The notes beneath the pieces are model-generated. The model was not told the origin of the DNA, did not search any database, and saw nothing but the letters and a program-made list of their open reading frames with translations. A program made the position numbers and the translations under genes. Positions 1 to 9,548 of a DNA stretch of 64,000 bases are shown piece after piece (positions within the stretch are counted from its first letter, which is position 1; each line of letters begins with the position of its first letter). Source of the stretch: Verrucomicrobiota bacterium (GTDB lineage Bacteria > Verrucomicrobiota > Verrucomicrobiia > Limisphaerales > J093); NCBI GenBank assembly GCA_027493615.1, contig JAOSKK010000012.1, positions 248,001-312,000 on the forward strand. The letters are read 5' to 3'.

Positions 1-123
1 AGGATGGCGGACGACGGAACACGAGGTGAAGACATGGGAGCAGGCCAGGCCGAGGCTGGAAGGAGGGCGGGAGGCTCGGGGTCGGTCGACGGGGTTAGAA
101 GGACGGGGACGGCGATCGCATGA
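1..123 (+). CDS. C-terminal tail of an upstream gene (partial)
   Basis: Frame 1 is open from the window edge to a TGA at 121-123. That stop overlaps the ATG of the next gene as ATGA, the same junction used repeatedly through this operon. The 40 visible residues are Gly/Arg rich and show no recognisable domain. The coupling suggests the end of a real upstream gene, but an open frame of this length is also expected by chance at this GC content. Confidence 0.3.
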   Translation, partial: RMADDGTRGEDMGAGQAEAGRRAGGSGSVDGVRRTGTAIA

Positions 124-863
124 GCATGCCGCGCAAGGTTCGCTGTTCGGTCGAGGAACTCGTGGACCACGGCGGGCACGTGTACACCGTCACGCTGCGT
201 CCGGCGGATCCCGTGCCCAATTTTCGCCCGGGCCAGTTCCTCCACCTTACGGTCGAGCCGTACGACCCGGCGGATTTCTGGCCGGAATCGCGTGTCTTCT
301 CGATCGCCAGCTCCCCGCGGGACCGAAGCCGCTTGCGGATTTGTTACGCGGTGAAGGGGCGGTACACGGCCCGGATGGAGCAACAACTCCAGGTGGGGAG
401 GGCGGTGTGGGTCAAGCTGCCGTATGGGGATTTTGTGGTCGAGGGCGGGACCGACGTGGTGCTCCTGGCTGGCGGCACGGGGATCAGCGCTTTCACGGCA
501 TTTCTCGAAGCGCTGGAGCCGGCCCACCCGACGCGGGTCTTCCTGGCCTACGGCGCGCGGAGCCCGGGGTTGCTGCTCTTCACCGATATGATCTTCCGGC
601 AACTCGAACGCGTGCCCGGGTTCGAGGCCCTGTTCTTTGCCGAGGCCGGTGATGCGCGGGCGGACGCCTCGTTTCCCGCGGCCGGGGCACCCGGCTGCCT
701 CCCGGGGCGGCTGGCGTTGGATCCGATCTGGCCCCGGGTTGAGAACGCGGGCGACCGGACGTTCTACCTGTCCGGCCCGCCCCTGATGCTACGCGCACTC
801 GGCGAGGAGCTGGGATGCCGCGGTGTGCCTCCCGAGCGCATCCGCGTGGATGCCTGGGAGTGA
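120..863 (+). CDS. Ferredoxin-NAD(P)+ reductase family flavoprotein
   Basis: This 247-residue protein transfers electrons between NAD(P)H, FAD and a redox partner. The FAD-binding R-x-F-S motif is seen in 'ESRVFSIASSP' (about residue 57), the nucleotide-binding glycines in 'GGTGIS' (about 118), and the family 'FYLSGPPLM' motif near residue 218. No N-terminal plant-type 2Fe-2S domain is present, so the electron acceptor must be a separate protein. It is the first complete gene of a run whose members overlap by 4 bases. In sugar loci such reductases partner deoxysugar dehydratases (AscD/E3 type); here that role is inferred only from the neighbours. A second in-frame ATG lies 6 bases downstream. 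Confidence 0.85.
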   Translation: MSMPRKVRCSVEELVDHGGHVYTVTLRPADPVPNFRPGQFLHLTVEPYDPADFWPESRVFSIASSPRDRSRLRICYAVKGRYTARMEQQLQVGRAVWVKLPYGDFVVEGGTDVVLLAGGTGISAFTAFLEALEPAHPTRVFLAYGARSPGLLLFTDMIFRQLERVPGFEALFFAEAGDARADASFPAAGAPGCLPGRLALDPIWPRVENAGDRTFYLSGPPLMLRALGEELGCRGVPPERIRVDAWE

Positions 864-873
864 TGCCTGTCCT

Positions 874-2683
874 ATGAAGGTTCAAACCGACGATCCGCTG
901 CCTCCCCCGTGCCCGCGACGCGTACCGGCGTGCGGTGCGGGAGGGCTTCGCCTTCCTGAAGCGCACGACGCGCCTCCCGGACCTGTACGTCAAGTCGATC
1001 CCCTTCACCGCCCCGGACGGTTGTCTGCTCCCGGTGGCCGATGTGCACACCGAGGACGCGGCACTCATCGAGAAACTGGCGCGGTGGCGGGCCGAGAATG
1101 CGTTCGCGTTCCCGACCCAGTTCCCGGTCACGATTGAAGGAACGTCGTCGTGGCTGCGCAGCCGGTTGCTCGAGGTCGAGGATCGTCTCCTGTTTCTGGT
1201 CCTCGACCGGCACGGGCATCCGGTGGGGCACCTCGGTTTTGCCAACTGCTTGAACGACGCCGGCGCGATGGAGGTGGACAACGTGGTGCGCGGCGTCAAG
1301 GCGGTCTCTCCCGGCATCATGCAGGCCGCGATGAAGGCGCTCCTGCGATGGGCGCAGGACGTCATCGGCCCGCGCGGGATCTTCCTGCGGGTGCTCGACG
1401 ACAATCCACACGCGGTGGGCTTCTACCGTGAGCTGGGGTTCGTCGAGGAGAGCCGCCAACCGCTGCGCCGGCACGTGGCGGGCGAGGCAATCAGCTTCTC
1501 GCCCCTCGAACCAGGCGACAACGCACCGCCGGACAAGCAGTTCATCCGGATGACGTATGGGCCCGAGGAGGAGGCGGTGGGACAGCAGATGATTCTGACG
1601 GCCGGCCCTTCGATCTCGGCGCGCGAGGCCTTTTATGCCTGGGACGCGGCGCGCGAGGGCTGGAACCAGCGCTGGAGTTTCTACCTGGGCCGCTTCGAGC
1701 GCGCCTTTGCCGATTACCTCGGGGTGAAGCACGCGCTGGCCACGTCGAGCTGCACGGGTGCGTTGCACCTGGCGCTGGCGGCCCTCGGCATCGGTCCCGG
1801 GGACGAGGTCATCGTGCCCGACATCACGTGGGTGGCAACGGCCAACGCCGTCCTCTACGTCGGCGCGACCCCGGTGTTCGCGGACGTCGAACCGGATTCG
1901 TGGTGTCTGGACCCGCAGTCGTTCGCGGCGAAGATCACGCCCCGGACGAAAGCGGTGATCCCGGTGCACCTGTACGGTCATCCGGCGCGGATGGATGCGA
2001 TCGTGGCCATCGCCCGGCAGCACGGCCTTTCCGTGGTCGAGGACGCTGCGCCTGCCATCGGCGCCGAATGGCAGGGGCGCAAGACCGGCACGTTTGGCGA
2101 CTTCGCGTGTTTCAGCTTCCAGGGTGCCAAGCTGGTGGTGACGGGCGAGGGCGGCATGCTGCTGACCAACGACACCGAGCGGTTCCAGCGGGCCCAGTCC
2201 CTCTGGGACCAGGGGCGCAGCCCCACGCGCACGTTCTGGATCGATGACCGGGGCTTGAAGTACAAGATGGCCAACGTCCAGGCCGCCATCGGACTGGGCC
2301 AACTCGAGCGCGTCGAGGAGCTGGTCGAGATGAAGCGGCGCCTCTTCTCCTGGTACGAGGCCGGCCTCGCGGGGGTCCCGCACGTGCGGCTGAACTACGA
2401 AGTCGCCGGCGCGCGCAGCATCTACTGGATGTCCAGCCTCCTGCTCGACGAGACCGCGCCGCTGACGCGGGACGAACTGCGGGCGCGGTTGAAGGAGCGA
2501 AACATCGACAGCCGGCCCGTGTTCCCGGCGATCAGCCAGTACCCGATCTGGCCGCGGCCGCAGGCGCCGCAGCCCGTGGCCCGGCGCATCGGCGAGCGGG
2601 CGATCAACCTGCCCAGCGGTGTCTGCCTGCGCCGGTCGCAAGTGGACTACGTGTGTCGTTGCCTGCGCGAGATCCTCTCATGA
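874..2683 (+). CDS. GNAT acetyltransferase fused to DegT/DnrJ/EryC1 sugar aminotransferase (one frameshift)
   Basis: The ATG at 874 reads MKVQTDDPLPP and is then thrown out of frame in the C5 run at 904-908. Removing one C joins it to 'RARDAYRRAVREGFAFLK', and the frame then stays open to 2683. Residues 1 to about 210 resemble a GNAT N-acetyltransferase ('LRVLDDNPHAVGFYRELGF'). The rest is a fold-type I PLP aminotransferase of the DegT family with the Schiff-base lysine in 'FSFQGAKLVVTGEGG'. The lysine argues for an aminotransferase, not an E1/ColD-type dehydratase. Together the halves could make an N-acetylated amino sugar. A GAGGAGGAGG tract 13 bases before an internal ATG at 1589 means two separate genes, joined by an indel, are possible. 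Confidence 0.85.
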
Positions 2684-3450
2684 GCCAACCGCCTGCCGGT
2701 ATCTGTCACGGTGCCAAACACACCGCCGTCGAAAAGTCGCTGATGGGCCGGCTGGCCGCGGCCTTTGAGGCGTCGCCGCTCCCCCTCGAACTCCGGCTGC
2801 AGAACTTCCCGCGCCATGCGCGGCGACAGGATGTGGCCCGCTTCCTGGCCAAGCACGAGCTCTTCCAGCGCGTGCTCGGCGTGCATGGGAGCATCGTCGA
2901 GTGCGGGGTCTGGGCGGGCGGCGGCCTCCTGACCTGGGTCCATTTCTCCGCCATCCACGAACCGTACAACCACACGCGGCGGGTGATTGGCTTCGACACC
3001 TTTGCCGGCTTCCTGGAGGTGCACCAGAAGGACCGTGAGCATGGGACGTCCGAACATCTCCAAGCCGGTGCGTTGCGGACCGCGGCGGGGATCCAGCAGG
3101 AAATCGAGGGGCTCGCGGCGCTGCACGACCAGAACCGGCCGCTGGGCCACATCCCGAAGGTCGAGCTGGTGCCCGGAGACGCCTGCGAGACGATGCCGCG
3201 TTACGTGGCCGAGCATCCTCACTTGCTCATCAGCCTGCTGTACCTGGACTTCGACCTGTACGCCCCGACGAAGGCCGCCCTCGAACATCTGTATCCGCGG
3301 GTGGTGCAAGGGGGCCTGGTGGTTTTCGACGAACTGCACTGCCCGGAGTTTCCCGGGGAAACCACCGCGCTGCTCGAGCAGTTCGATCTGCGGCACACCG
3401 CCGTCCGCCGGCTGCCCTTCGATCCCTATATCTCCTACTTCGTGAAGTGA
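2680..3450 (+). CDS. TylF/MycF-type O-methyltransferase
   Basis: The 256-residue product belongs to the macrocin O-methyltransferase (TylF) family of SAM- and metal-dependent sugar methyltransferases. The SAM-binding acidic/glycine motif is 'IVECGVWAGGG', and the metal-site and core strands are 'LLYLDFDLYAPTKAAL' and 'GGLVVFDELHC'. I chose ATG 2680 because it overlaps the upstream stop as ATGA; an earlier GTG at 2653 lies inside the previous gene. The stop overlaps the next start as GTGA. In this operon it probably methylates a hydroxyl of the sugar or glycan built by its neighbours; the actual acceptor cannot be read from sequence. Confidence 0.88.
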   Translation: MSQPPAGICHGAKHTAVEKSLMGRLAAAFEASPLPLELRLQNFPRHARRQDVARFLAKHELFQRVLGVHGSIVECGVWAGGGLLTWVHFSAIHEPYNHTRRVIGFDTFAGFLEVHQKDREHGTSEHLQAGALRTAAGIQQEIEGLAALHDQNRPLGHIPKVELVPGDACETMPRYVAEHPHLLISLLYLDFDLYAPTKAALEHLYPRVVQGGLVVFDELHCPEFPGETTALLEQFDLRHTAVRRLPFDPYISYFVK

Positions 3451-4259
3451 GTGGCGCCTCACAACAACTGGCGGCCGCCGCGCGCGCCGAGGCCTTGCGC
3501 ATGGTCGCCCGCGCCCGGGCCTCGCATCTCGGCGGCGCGCTGTCGATGGCCGACCTGCTGGCCGTGCTCTACACCGGCGTGCTGCGGGTGCGCCCGGCGG
3601 AACCGGAGTGGCCGGAGCGGGATCGCTTCCTGCTGAGCAAGGGCCATGCTTGCGCGAGCCTCTACGCGACGCTGGCGCTGCAAGGTTTCTTTCCGACGAC
3701 CGAACTGCTCACCTACGGACAGGATGGCTCGCGGCTGATGGCGCACGTGTGCCACCGGGTGCCCGGCGTCGAATTCTCGACCGGCTCGCTCGGACACGCG
3801 CTGCCCTTCGGGGTGGGGCTGGCGCTGGGCGCCCAAAGGCAAGGTCAGGCCCACCGGGTGTTCGTGCTGCTCAGCGACGGGGAACTCGACGAGGGCTCGA
3901 ACTGGGAGGCGATCCTGTTCGCGCCCCAACACGCGCTCGCCAACCTCGTCGTGCTGGTGGATTACAACCGCATCCAGAGCCTCGGAGCCGTGAGCGAGGT
4001 GCTCGAGCTGGCGCCCCTGGCCGACAAATTCCGCGCCTTTCGCTGGGCCGTGCGCGAGGTGGACGGTCACGATCACGACGCCGTTCGCACCGCCCTGGAG
4101 GCCGTGCCGTGGGAGCCGGGACGACCGTCCTGTCTGATCGCCCACACCGTGAAGGGCCGCGGGGTGGACTTCATGCAGAACCGTCTGGCCTGGCATTACC
4201 GGTCGCCGAACGAAACCGAACTGGCGGCCGCGTTGCGGCAGGTCGGTGGCACGCCATGA
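3447..4259 (+). CDS. Transketolase, N-terminal (TPP-binding) subunit
   Basis: This is a 270-residue stand-alone N-terminal half of transketolase. The thiamine-diphosphate/Mg motif is complete: 'GDGELDEGSNWEA' followed by 'LVDYNRIQ'. The opening 'RASHLGGALSMADLLAVLY' and 'SLGHALPFGVGLALG' are typical of split transketolases. The start is GTG 3447, overlapping the previous stop. The C-terminal half follows immediately with a 4-base overlap, so the two should form one enzyme. Split transketolases often sit in polysaccharide and secondary-metabolite loci, where they are thought to supply or transfer two-carbon units. Whether this pair serves central metabolism or a branched sugar is not decidable here. 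Confidence 0.92.
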   Translation: MSGASQQLAAAARAEALRMVARARASHLGGALSMADLLAVLYTGVLRVRPAEPEWPERDRFLLSKGHACASLYATLALQGFFPTTELLTYGQDGSRLMAHVCHRVPGVEFSTGSLGHALPFGVGLALGAQRQGQAHRVFVLLSDGELDEGSNWEAILFAPQHALANLVVLVDYNRIQSLGAVSEVLELAPLADKFRAFRWAVREVDGHDHDAVRTALEAVPWEPGRPSCLIAHTVKGRGVDFMQNRLAWHYRSPNETELAAALRQVGGTP

Positions 4260-5161
4260 GGACGGCCTTCATCCAGGAGTTGATTGCCCAGGCGCGGCAG
4301 TGCCCGGAGATCTTCCTGGCCGTGGGGGATCTGGGTTACTCCGTGGTCGAGCCGTTCGCGCAGGAGTTTCCCGACCGCTTCCTCAACGCCGGCGTGGCGG
4401 AGCAGAACCTGACCGGCTTGGCGGCCGGGTTGGCCGCCGCGGGCTACCACGTCTTCACCTACTCGATTGCGAACTTCCCCACGCTGCGTTGTCTCGAGCA
4501 ACTGCGCAACGACGTGTGCCACCACGACCTGCCGGTAACGGTGGTGTCCGTCGGAGCCGGGCTGTCCTACGGCAACCTGGGCTATTCGCACCATGCCGTG
4601 CAGGACCTCGGCATCCTGCGCACGCTGGGGGAACTGACCATCCTCTCGCCGGCCGATCCGGGCGAAGCACGCGCCGCGGTGCGCTGGCTGGCCACTCACC
4701 CGCGCCCCTCCTACCTGCGGCTGGGCAAGGCGGGCGAACCGGAGCTGCACGAGCCCGTCGGGCTGCGGGAGGCGCCGCTGGTGTTGCGACCCGGGCGGGG
4801 TAATTTGGCGATCGCCGCAACGGGTTCGGTGCTGAAGTGCGCGCTCGAAGCGGCGGATTTGCTGGCCGCGGGAGGCCTTGACCTGGCGGTGTTGTCCTGT
4901 CCCTGGCTCCAGCCGGTCGGCGACGAATTCCGCGCGGCCTTCGCCCCGTATCGCCGGGTGCTGGCGCTGGAAGAGCATGTGGCGACGGGAGGCTTGGCTT
5001 CGTTGCTGCGGGACACGCTGCCGTCGGGCGTCATCATCACCAGCCGGGCCATCCCCACGGCCGTGACGCGGCTGGTGGGGTCGCAAGCGTGGCTGCGGCA
5101 ACAGGCGGGGCTGGATGCCCTCGCGGTGGCGGCGGCCGCGCGCGAGTTGGCCGGGCCATGA
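4256..5161 (+). CDS. Transketolase, C-terminal (pyrimidine-binding) subunit
   Basis: The 301-residue product is the partner of the preceding subunit. It carries the pyrimidine-domain sequence 'NAGVAEQNLTGLAAGLAAAG', whose glutamate activates thiamine diphosphate, and 'YSIANFPTLRCLEQLRNDV'. A C-terminal transketolase domain begins near residue 185 ('LAIAATGSVLKCALEAADLL'). ATG 4256 overlaps the upstream TGA, and the stop at 5159-5161 overlaps the flippase start, so synthesis of the chain of proteins is probably coupled. Confidence 0.92.
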   Translation: MRTAFIQELIAQARQCPEIFLAVGDLGYSVVEPFAQEFPDRFLNAGVAEQNLTGLAAGLAAAGYHVFTYSIANFPTLRCLEQLRNDVCHHDLPVTVVSVGAGLSYGNLGYSHHAVQDLGILRTLGELTILSPADPGEARAAVRWLATHPRPSYLRLGKAGEPELHEPVGLREAPLVLRPGRGNLAIAATGSVLKCALEAADLLAAGGLDLAVLSCPWLQPVGDEFRAAFAPYRRVLALEEHVATGGLASLLRDTLPSGVIITSRAIPTAVTRLVGSQAWLRQQAGLDALAVAAAARELAGP

Positions 5162-6567
5162 GGGGTGGCGCGCGCCAGACGAAGTGGTGGACCTGGCTGG
5201 GAGTGGACCGGGGGTTGGCGTTGGTGTTGGTCGGGCGCGCCTGGTCGTTCCTGGCCGGGCCGGTGACCATCCTGCTCATCGGCACGCAGTTCAGCGAACC
5301 GCAACAAGGTTTCTTCTACACCTTCAATCGGGTGCTCGGCCTCCAGGTGTTCCTTGAACTGGGGCTGAGCCAGGGCCTGATTCAATTCGCGAGCCATGAG
5401 TTTGCGCGGCTGCGATTCGCCGAACGCGGACGGCTGGTGGGGGAGGAGGGCGCCCGGCAACGGCTGCGGGCGTTGGGGCGTCTGGCGTTGGGGTGGTACG
5501 CGGCGGCGGCGCTGCTGGTCCTGCTGGGGATTGGCCTGGGCGGGCACGCGTTCTTCCAGGCCACGCCGGAGGCCGGCGGCGTGGCGTGGCGGGCGGGTTG
5601 GTGGCTGCTGGTGGGGGCGACCGCGTTGAACCTGCTCACCCAGCCCGTGTGGTTTCTGCTCGAGGGCTGCAACCAGATCGCCGGGGTCGCTGCCTATCGG
5701 GCCGGCGCCCTCGCCGTGAGCGGCCTCGTCTTGTGGGCCGGCATCCTCGCCGGTGGGGGCTTGATGGCTGCGGGCTGGGCCGCCCTCGCTGGCTTCCTCG
5801 TCAGCGTGGCCTGGCTGGCCGGGCGTTGGCGCGGCTTCGTCCGTGAACTCCTCAGTCACCGCGGGCCGGTCGGTGGGATGCTCCGCGAGCTCTGGTCCTT
5901 CCAGTGGCGCATGGCCCTGAGCGCGATGAGCGGTTACCTGATCTTCAGCCTCTTTGAACCCACGGTCTTCCGTTTCCGCGGTGCGGCGGAAGCCGGGCGG
6001 ATGGGCATGAGCTGGCAACTGGTCAACGCATTGTCGGTGCTCGCCGTTTCCTGGATCAGCACGCGCGCCCCGCGCTTCGGCATCCTCGTTCGCGAGGGGC
6101 GGTACGACGAACTCGATCGGCTGGCGCGGCGGGTGGCGATTCAAGCTGTGGCCATTTGTCTGGTGGGCGCCGTAAGCGCGCTCGTTTTGCTCGCGTGGGT
6201 GAAAGCCCACTTCGCTTTGGGCGCGCGATTCCTCGGGATCGAGGCGGTGGCGTTGTTGGCCGCGACCGCCGTGTTGAACCAGGTGGTCTTCGCCCAGGCC
6301 TACTACCTGCGGGCCCACAAGCAGGAGCCGTTCATGCTTATCTCGCTGCTCAACGGTCTGCTGACGGCCGCCGGCGTCATCGCCGGCACCTGGCGCTTTG
6401 GGGCCATTGGCGCCTGCGTCGCTTACGCCGCGACCCAGTTACTCATCTTGCCCCTGGCCACCGGCGTGTTCCTGATCAAACGCCGGGAATGGCACCGCCC
6501 GCCGACTGCCGAGGTCCACCCGCGGGATGGTGCACCCGCAGCAACCGTCGCGAACAAGCCCGTCTGA
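5158..6567 (+). CDS. Polysaccharide flippase (MOP/Wzx-like) membrane protein
   Basis: The 469-residue product has about twelve hydrophobic segments with the spacing of MOP-superfamily oligosaccharide flippases, starting with 'LALVLVGRAWSFLAGPVTIL'. It is expected in the inner membrane, turning a lipid-linked sugar or glycan across the bilayer. The start is ATG 5158 (ATGA overlap with the transketolase); an alternative GTG at 5089 would lie deep in the upstream gene. Its place between sugar-modifying enzymes and a glycosyltransferase supports a surface-glycan export role. The substrate is unknown. Confidence 0.82.
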   Translation: MRGGARQTKWWTWLGVDRGLALVLVGRAWSFLAGPVTILLIGTQFSEPQQGFFYTFNRVLGLQVFLELGLSQGLIQFASHEFARLRFAERGRLVGEEGARQRLRALGRLALGWYAAAALLVLLGIGLGGHAFFQATPEAGGVAWRAGWWLLVGATALNLLTQPVWFLLEGCNQIAGVAAYRAGALAVSGLVLWAGILAGGGLMAAGWAALAGFLVSVAWLAGRWRGFVRELLSHRGPVGGMLRELWSFQWRMALSAMSGYLIFSLFEPTVFRFRGAAEAGRMGMSWQLVNALSVLAVSWISTRAPRFGILVREGRYDELDRLARRVAIQAVAICLVGAVSALVLLAWVKAHFALGARFLGIEAVALLAATAVLNQVVFAQAYYLRAHKQEPFMLISLLNGLLTAAGVIAGTWRFGAIGACVAYAATQLLILPLATGVFLIKRREWHRPPTAEVHPRDGAPAATVANKPV

Positions 6568-6587
6568 ATCACCCACCGGTCTTCGCC

Positions 6588-7633
6588 ATGTCTACCGTTA
6601 CCGTCGTGATTCCCACCGCCCGCCGACCCGGGATGCTCGCCACTGCCCTCGCTTCCGTCCGGGCCCAGGTCCTGGGCACGCCGCTGGACCGGGTGGTGGT
6701 TTCGGAGAATGGTGGCGACCCGCGCTCCCGGGAGGTCTGTGCCCGCTTCGCCGATCTGCCGATTGATTACCGCCTCCAAGATCCGCCGCTCCCCCCGTGA
6801 ACCACGCCCACCACCTGCTCACCCTCCCCGAACTGGGAGAGCGCGTCGCGTTCCTGTGCGACGACGACTGGTGGGCTCCCGGCCATCTGGCCACGCTCGG
6901 GCAAGCCTTGGACCGGCATCCCGCAGCCGTCGGGGCCTTCGCCGCCGGCGGGTACATCGAGTCCGAAACCGCTGTGGCGTGCCAGCGCTACTGGCCCGCG
7001 GTCATGTGGTTACGGGGTGAGCCGGGCGCAACGGTGGAGACCCAGTTGTTGCCCGGCGACGAGGTGCTGGCTGCGTGCTGGGTCCACACCCCGTTCCATT
7101 TCTCGAGCATGCTGCTGCGCACGTCGGTCCTGCGCGAGGCCGCGGCGATCGTGCGCGATTCCCACCCCGCCCACGCCGACCGGTTGCTGTTCGCGCGGCT
7201 GGCGTTGCTGGGCCCGCTCGCGTTCGCCCCGGCCGTGAGCGCCCTCATCCGCCGGCACGAGGGCAACTACTGCCGCTCCACCGTCCAGCGGGAAATCCAG
7301 CGCGCGCACGCTGTCGTGCGAGGTCTGGTGACCGATCTCGCCGGGCAAGGCGGCGTCAACATCACCGCCGTCTGGCGACGACTCCTCGAACCCCGCCGGG
7401 GCACGCTGCCCACGGACCTGGTGAATCTCCTGTGGGACTACGTCGGCCGGGAACCGCTCGAGGCGGCTGGTCTGATGCCCTTCCTCAGTCGGGGCCGCGC
7501 CCATTACTGGCTCAAGCGTTGGGAACGCTGGTCCTGGCAGGTGCTGGTCCCCTGGGCGCCGCCGATCCTGCATCGGACCTACCTCCGCCTGCGCGATCGG
7601 TTGGCCCGTCCCCCGGAAAGGCGCGCCGGTTGA
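6588..7633 (+). CDS. Family 2 glycosyltransferase (frameshift near 6791-6796)
   Basis: The N-terminus 'MSTVTVVIPTARRPGMLATA' is the classic GT-A nucleotide-binding strand. The frame ends at 6800 just after a C6 run, while a second frame opening with 'NHAHHLLTLPELGERVAFL' continues with the acidic metal-binding motif 'CDDDWW' and runs to 7633. One indel in the C6 tract joins them into a protein of about 347 residues. It would transfer a sugar from a nucleotide donor in the cytoplasm, and it is the last gene of this glycan operon. The donor and acceptor are unknown. Confidence 0.82.
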
Positions 7634-7643
7634 TCTCGCACGA

Positions 7644-7742
7644 TGAGCCTCCTGACGTCGGCTCCTACAGGGCAGGTTTGGTGGGAGCCGACGTCAGGAG
7701 GCTCACGCCGAAGCTGGAGTCTCGTGACCTCGACTCCTACGG
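7644..7742. repeat. Palindromic intergenic repeat, perfect 22-bp arms plus a diverged copy
   Basis: Positions 7644-7665 and 7684-7705 form a perfect 22-bp inverted repeat around an 18-base loop; each arm contains GACGTC. A diverged copy of the same unit follows at 7717-7742 (about 21 of 26 bases match). The element lies between the 3' ends of two convergent genes. It could act as a bidirectional terminator, but the repeated unit is more like a REP/REPIN-type element. No transposase is adjacent. Confidence 0.75.
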
Positions 7743-8431
7743 ACGAGCGGGATCGGCCATGGCGCCGGGGCCCGGCGTGCGTCGGACGACGCGGAACTCG
7801 GTGATGCGGGCCCAGTGTTCCTTGTCCTTCGGGCCGTTGTAGGCGTGCAGCGAAATCTTGGCCGCCCCGCCGGCCGGCGTTGGCAACGTACACCTGCCCG
7901 CCTCGGTCCAGTTGGTCGCGCCTTCCGCCCAGTAAGCACCGCGGATCGTCCCCTCGGAGACCGTCAGGCGCAGCTTGTACCACCCCCGGCCACGGGAGGC
8001 CGGGCAATGGTCCGGCACTGGTCACGCTCTTCGCGGCCCATGACCACGCAGACCGGGCCATCCACAATCTCGCGCCCGATCTTGACCATGTGACTGTCGT
8101 CGTAATACCAGGCGAGATTGACCTGCTCATACTGCCCGGTGGGGGCGCTGGTGAACTTCACCGTGACTTCAAGCTCGCCACCGTCCAGCGGTGGGGCCGG
8201 GCGAACGAGCACATTGCGGGCGTCGTTCGCACCCCCCCAGAGGTTGCCGGGAAGGACCCGCAGTTCCAGCGCGCCATCCCTGACCCGCCACGCATCGGGC
8301 TCCTCGCGGACCCAGGACCAACCGTCCGCCAACCGCCCGTCGAAAGGATCCTCGAACAACACGGTCTCCGCGGCGGCCGCACTCAGCGACAGCGCCCAAG
8401 CCCAGGTGGAGAGCACCCCGCAAGTTCGCAT
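7737..8431 (-). CDS. Exported DUF1349-like concanavalin-fold protein (frameshift near 7980-8010)
   Basis: The signal peptide 'MRTCGVLSTWAWALSLSAAA' is followed by a beta-sandwich sequence with 'LFEDPFDGRLADGWSWV' and 'VNLAWYYDDSHMVKIGRE', the pattern of DUF1349/LamG-like domains found in secreted carbohydrate-active proteins. The frame breaks near a C5 run at about 7981 and resumes as 'WYKLRLTVSEGTIRGAYWA' to a TAG at 7737-7739. Intact length is about 230 residues. It is probably periplasmic or extracellular and may bind a glycan. No catalytic residues are recognisable. Confidence 0.72.
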
Positions 8432-8471
8432 GACGGAGCGGCGGCGGTCCGCGGTACGGGTCGGCCCGACA

Positions 8472-9308
8472 CTACTCCTTCTTCTCGCCCTTGGCCTTCT
8501 CGGCTTCCTGCTGCTTGTACTTCTCGAGGTCGGCGGCCTTGATCACCTCGATCTTGGCCCCCTTATCGAGCTCTTCCTTCGAGGGCACCTTGATGATGTC
8601 ACTGGTCACGGGCTGTGCGGGAGCGGCCGGTGGGGGCGCGGACTGGATCGAGAGCAGCTCGACGTCGAAGATCAACAGGGAATTGGGCGGAATGTTCGGA
8701 CGACCCGACTCGCCGTAGGCAAGCTCGGGCTTGATGAAGAGCTGCCACTTCGCCCCGGGCCGCATGAGCTGGAGCGCCTCGGTCCAGCCCTTGATGACCT
8801 GGCCGACTCCGAAGGTCGCCGGCTGGTTCCGGGCGTAAGAGCTGTCAAACTCGGTGCCGTCCAGCAGCGTGCCGCGGTAGTGCACGGAGACGTTGTCCGT
8901 CGCCTTGGGCGAATCGCCTGCCCCTTCCGTCAGGACTTTGTACTGCAGCCCGCTCGCGGTGGTCACGATGCCGGGTTTGCTCTGGTTGGCGGTGAGGAAC
9001 TCCTCCGCGGCCGTCTTGTTCTTGGCGGCGAGCTGGTTGCGTGCTTCGGTCTGGAAGGCCATGATCGCGTTCCGGGCCTCGGTGTCGTTGAGCTGCGTAT
9101 GGCCCGCGGCCGCATCCTTGAGTCCACGGGAGAGGAGCTCCACGTCCACCTGGGCCGGGTCTACGCCGGATCGCTTCAGGTTGTTGCCGAGGCTCATCCC
9201 CAGGCTGTAACTGAATTTCTTGGCGGGATCGGTCAACGCCTCGTTGTCCGCCGCCCGGGTCCCGGCCACGAGCAGGCCGGCCAATACCACACGACAGATT
9301 GTTTTCAT
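8472..9308 (-). CDS. FKBP-type peptidyl-prolyl cis-trans isomerase, exported
   Basis: After a signal peptide ('MKTICRVVLAGLLVAG') there is an FkpA/Mip-like helical N-terminal region (residues about 25-120, 'KKFSYSLGMSLGNNLKRSGV'). The FKBP domain follows with 'VSVHYRGTLLDGTEFDSSY', 'VIKGWTEALQLMRPGAKW' and 'LAYGESGRPNIPPNSLLIF'. It ends in a Lys/Glu-rich tail after an Ala/Pro linker, which is longer than usual. It should act as a periplasmic folding catalyst or chaperone. An in-frame ATG at 9323 would add five residues; I prefer 9308 because the signal peptide then starts with Met-Lys. Confidence 0.93.
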   Translation of the reverse strand: MKTICRVVLAGLLVAGTRAADNEALTDPAKKFSYSLGMSLGNNLKRSGVDPAQVDVELLSRGLKDAAAGHTQLNDTEARNAIMAFQTEARNQLAAKNKTAAEEFLTANQSKPGIVTTASGLQYKVLTEGAGDSPKATDNVSVHYRGTLLDGTEFDSSYARNQPATFGVGQVIKGWTEALQLMRPGAKWQLFIKPELAYGESGRPNIPPNSLLIFDVELLSIQSAPPPAAPAQPVTSDIIKVPSKEELDKGAKIEVIKAADLEKYKQQEAEKAKGEKKE

Positions 9309-9548
9309 TTTCAAGGTGCGCATCAGGTGGCGGGAGCATTTCGGAACAGCGCCCGGCTTTCAACAGCAAAAGCAGCGGGCTACCCCGCGCCGGCGCTCTC
9401 GGTCTCACGGCCTGGCGCACCGCGTCAGCCCACCACCGCCAGGCTCACCGGCCGGGCCGGGAATCGCGGCCAAAACTGCTTGTCACTGCGGTCGCCCCGC
9501 GCATAATCGCCCGGTCCGCGCCCGAGGGGCGCCGGTGCCCGACGTCGT

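Noticed and set aside
3447..5161. Split transketolase as an artefact of one broken gene
   Set aside because: The halves overlap as ATGA with proper starts and each has a complete domain; two-gene transketolases are well known.
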